A stretch of DNA of 8,838 nt. It comes from Clostridiales bacterium (GTDB taxonomy: Bacteria > Bacillota > Clostridia > Christensenellales > CAG-138). The DNA lies in the NCBI GenBank assembly GCA_012511925.1, contig JAAZFD010000025.1:1-8838 (forward strand), in the 5' to 3' direction. Both the position numbers and the translations under genes were made by a program. Under the pieces are notes generated by a model that was given only the letters and a program-made list of their open reading frames with translations, was not told where the DNA came from and searched no databases. Positions 7,801 through 8,838 of the stretch are shown one piece after another; position 1 is the stretch's first letter; every line of letters starts with the position of its first letter.

Positions 7801-8838
7801 AGTGGCGCAGAGTACATCAAGCTAACCACATTAGCAGGGCTTAACAGGGTTGGCACTGATGCAACGCACTTGGGCAAGAACTACCAGATGCAGAAGAACA
7901 TCAATAATGCTGGTGCAAAGTTCACTCCGTTAGGTTGGGTTGGCGGTTCAAGCGGAAGCAGAATTGCGTTTACCGGCACATTTGATGGCAAATCGTTTGA
8001 GATACAAAACTTTACTGCTGACTGGGGAGCTAATGGACAACGATATGTTGGCTTGTTTGCACATAACAACGGTACTATTAAGAATGTTAAGCTTATTGCA
8101 ACTAACTCGATATTCGGTTTAACCTATGTTGGTGGCATAGCTGCCTATAACCAAGGCACGATTGATAATTGCTTGGTAAGAAACGATTCATACTCCATAG
8201 GTGCACAGGAGAACAACGGGCAACAGGGTGCAGGCTATGCAGGCGGTATTGCAGGGTATAGCACTTCAACAGGCAAAGTAACAAATTGTGTTAGCGAAAT
8301 AGCACAGGTATTTGCGTTCTGTTATGCTGGCGGTATAGTGGGCTATAACCAAGGCACAATTACAAGTTGTGAAGCTTATGGCGGTGTAAATGATAATTAC
8401 ACAGAAAACGCACCTTATTTGGAAATAACCCTCACTTATGCTGGCGGTATAGCTGGTGTAAACTACGGCACAATATCAAACAATAAAACAGTCGTTCAGG
8501 ATTGCTCGATATGTGGTTCAGGCATTGTTGGCGGTGTAACTGGCAGAAATTATAGCGGTGGTACGCTAAACAACAATACTGTATCGGTAACTAACAACCA
8601 AATGATTGTTTCTGGCGGTATGGTAGGCGGTATTGCCGGCATAAACCAAGGCACTATTACTGGCGGTAATGTTTACTTAAAGAGAACAAACGAACCTGGG
8701 GCAGGCAATTTAGGCACAGTGCTTTACAACGCTGTTTGCGCATTCGCTTCAACTGAATGGAATATCCCCGGTATAGGCAATTATACAGGTGGCTATGTTG
8801 GTGGCGAATCGGGCATGAAGGAAGGCACTGTCACACTA
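4738..8838 (+). CDS. Giant surface protein with type IV pilin-type leader, InlB B-repeats and GLUG repeats (3' end outside window)
   Basis: At least 1367 codons without a stop; the C-terminus is missing. Order of parts: residues 1-10 a short basic prepilin-type leader; 11-40 a pilin-type hydrophobic helix (FTIVELIIVIAVIG, Glu at +5); 41-197 a soluble segment I do not recognise, beginning with an amphipathic Ala-rich helix; 198-212 a Gly/Pro/Asn linker; 215-931 nine InlB B-type repeats; 932-1021 a degenerate unit; 1025-1100 the lead-in seen before GLUG arrays (FTGTFDGKSFEIQNF); and 1103-1367 GLUG-type repeats. InlB B and GLUG repeats are known from cell-surface adhesins, and the pilin leader from type IV pili and type II secretion pseudopilins. 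I infer an extracellular adhesin or fibre delivered by a pilus-like machine. There is no Sec-type cleavable signal and no sorting motif in the visible part. It stands alone under its own promoter, divergent from dacF, with no pilus assembly gene in the window. Domain calls are firm; function is inferred. Confidence 0.9.
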   Translation, partial: MKRNYSYKRAFTIVELIIVIAVIGVLAAILIPAFTNMIAKANAKAALSDARSTLTSYLAENLAIIDGQIATSIVIFIRKAGVYYIFGYQNKGPDMGKLMQSGGNPYHYDDLSELINDYNCTDEDFIGTPAEDQYAVYLRTEPSGSGGMKSKTKDGDMDEINDTYVNLTDKMGDDLPNTSEVFDGFLIGMIFDAGTIPHGGGTNPGENPGGTETAKVKITYAPGGEGVTGMPEPLEVEVEANKEFPLPVAPIRTGYNFDGWMIPERGTFGPTQLAKVSKPCTITATWEAKEEFTLTFDPGEGGTFVPASGYSFVGNTITLYKGEDIANIVMNSTATKANHDFKGWSDDGVRFFLDDYSGPIQLNGNLTLVVIWEQSKYSITYSLDDGEGVGTNGGSHTMGSTVKLTSDIPTKSGYVFSRWYCAEKDMEFGAGADYVMPGKNVTLLALYIQEYTITYIAGGATGTVPTQAPVTPGTEITIKSADGLTVDKKVFDGWKCAETNETKYPNDKVIVNQNLNFTAMWKDATYYVTYVDNDHGKAPVDGTAYQQGFPFTVKNITGNVDGYEFIGWQASHNGTVYQPNANVGMPKDGTTLTAIWNKLSKLTLVIEGSTENGLTLVQDASKIVGGSTFVKEYLNVPAGKDIYDYLFTDSKLSYEADLYYFRGWVNKNDPAQTYNENYVGPIGMPTNDATFVVAWEGNPFKLTFDLNGGSGTFNLIEFFPGDTIAIPATAPTIAGGQLFMGWERSDMVGGALIAAGGNIINAPANNIELKAMWANPEFYVEYDKNGGTAAPANATVNCATAGEYTIPMAPPMNRAGYTFGGWAASHNGQTYQSGGKVPYTLDFAGSTVTLTAQWTVQTRTVTYNANGGTGTLTDPNSPYNYNSVVTVLNNTFTFSGSEFIKWNTAANGTGTDYLAGATFSITANTTLYAQWEAKAAQTYTITFTLYDAFNGESAGTKDVVKEMSQGESITINNANFTTYIPGYKPYSTSNYFASTYSKTITAGAQTAINGGSIDVYAFVDVSGAEYIKLTTLAGLNRVGTDATHLGKNYQMQKNINNAGAKFTPLGWVGGSSGSRIAFTGTFDGKSFEIQNFTADWGANGQRYVGLFAHNNGTIKNVKLIATNSIFGLTYVGGIAAYNQGTIDNCLVRNDSYSIGAQENNGQQGAGYAGGIAGYSTSTGKVTNCVSEIAQVFAFCYAGGIVGYNQGTITSCEAYGGVNDNYTENAPYLEITLTYAGGIAGVNYGTISNNKTVVQDCSICGSGIVGGVTGRNYSGGTLNNNTVSVTNNQMIVSGGMVGGIAGINQGTITGGNVYLKRTNEPGAGNLGTVLYNAVCAFASTEWNIPGIGNYTGGYVGGESGMKEGTVTL
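5380..7530 (+). repeat. Array of nine InlB B-type (Listeria-Bacteroides) protein repeats
   Basis: Nine units follow the pattern: beta strand ending in [FY]xxxGG, a middle strand, GYxFxGW, a variable loop, then TLxAxW. Residue limits are about 215-286, 292-372, 376-447, 451-521, 526-596, 602-695, 700-773, 778-854 and 858-931. Most are 70-82 residues; unit 6 is longer at 94. Unit 3 ends in ALY instead of AxW, and units 3 and 9 have RW or KW in place of GW. Units 5 and 8 share the loop GWxASHNGxxYQ, suggesting a closer duplication history. Overall the units are strongly diverged, so the array is old rather than a recent tandem expansion. This repeat family forms a small ubiquitin-like beta fold used as stalk or adhesion modules. 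Confidence 0.88.
7531..7800 (+). repeat. Degenerate tenth InlB-like unit or spacer
   Basis: Residues 932-1021 start like an InlB unit (TYTITFTLYD, then a strand SITINNANF and PGYKPY) but lack both the GW and the terminal AxW tryptophans. It links the InlB array to the GLUG region. It may be a decayed repeat or a separate small domain. Confidence 0.5.
7810..8838 (+). repeat. GLUG-type repeat region (continues past the window)
   Basis: A lead-in (residues about 1025-1100, with a FDG turn) precedes at least eight units built on YxGGIAGxNxGTI. They start near residues 1103 (YVGLFAHNNGTI), 1130 (YVGGIAAYNQGTI), 1167, 1196, 1234, 1263, 1296 and 1353. Three consecutive units have Cys at the same place after the motif (residues 1144-1145, 1184 and 1211 region, as in DNC, TNC and TSC). 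At DNA level a 17-base exact repeat (8322-8338 and 8436-8452) and the motif AACCAAGGCAC (near 8149, 8347 and 8644) recur. Such repeats are expected to stack as a beta-helix-like rod; they occur in bacterial surface proteins, including near IgA-protease-type proteins, but no protease domain is visible here. Confidence 0.8.

Noticed and set aside
5133..8284. Many minus-strand open frames of 60-88 codons opposite the repeat protein
   Set aside because: The plus-strand frame is continuous with clear repeats throughout; the antisense frames overlap each other and show composition typical of the complement of Gly/Thr/Asn-rich codons.
7810..8838. IgA-protease (M26) identity suggested by the GLUG region
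   Set aside because: GLUG repeats occur near such proteases, but no HExxH zinc motif or peptidase domain appears in the visible sequence, so only the repeat call is justified.
5380..8838. CRISPR array or tandem DNA repeat
   Set aside because: Repetition is at protein level with variable spacing and diverged DNA; there are no constant direct repeats with unique spacers.

Overview
The window looks like a chromosomal segment of a low-to-mid GC Gram-positive anaerobe, most likely an uncultured member of the Clostridia. The evidence is: AGGAGG-type ribosome binding sites before every gene, a clostridial-type D-Ala-D-Ala carboxypeptidase with signal peptide and C-terminal membrane anchor, two enzymes of ferredoxin-linked, ADP-forming amino-acid fermentation, and a pilin-type leader of the form AFTIVEL. 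The taxonomic placement is inference; the window has no rRNA or other marker gene.

Left half (positions 1-4214, all minus strand, read right to left): a membrane-anchored penicillin-binding-protein carboxypeptidase (dacF-like, 2805-4214); the gamma-domain subunit of an indolepyruvate/2-oxoacid:ferredoxin oxidoreductase (iorB, 2138-2728); a fused ADP-forming acyl-CoA synthetase (79-2145) whose start overlaps the end of iorB by 8 bases; and the first 20 codons of a further gene (1-62) that starts 16 bases after the synthetase stop and runs off the window. The iorB/synthetase pair fits a two-step path in which a 2-oxo acid is oxidised to an acyl-CoA with ferredoxin reduction, and the acyl-CoA is then cleaved to the free acid with ATP formation. 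The IorA partner is not visible.

Middle (4215-4737): a divergent, A+T-rich intergenic region of about 520 bases. It holds a good sigma-A-type promoter for the carboxypeptidase (minus strand) and a near-consensus one for the right-hand gene (plus strand, TTGACA-17-TAAAAT), followed by a leader of roughly 107 bases. Both genes have the same AAGGAAGGG ribosome binding site.

Right half (4738-8838, plus strand): one open reading frame of at least 1367 codons that fills the rest of the window without a stop. It begins with a type IV prepilin/pseudopilin-type leader (A|FTIVEL plus hydrophobic helix). It continues with a roughly 150-residue unrecognised head and a Gly/Pro linker, then nine InlB B-type (Listeria-Bacteroides, YxxGG...GYxFxGW...TLxAxW) repeats and one degenerate unit, and ends in an array of GLUG-type (YxGGIAGxNxGTI) repeats. 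The unusual point is a very large repeat-built surface protein carrying a pilin-type sorting signal. It suggests an adhesin exported or anchored through a type IV pilus-like or type II-like assembly machine rather than a Sec signal peptide with LPXTG anchoring. The C-terminus is outside the window, so a C-terminal anchor cannot be excluded.
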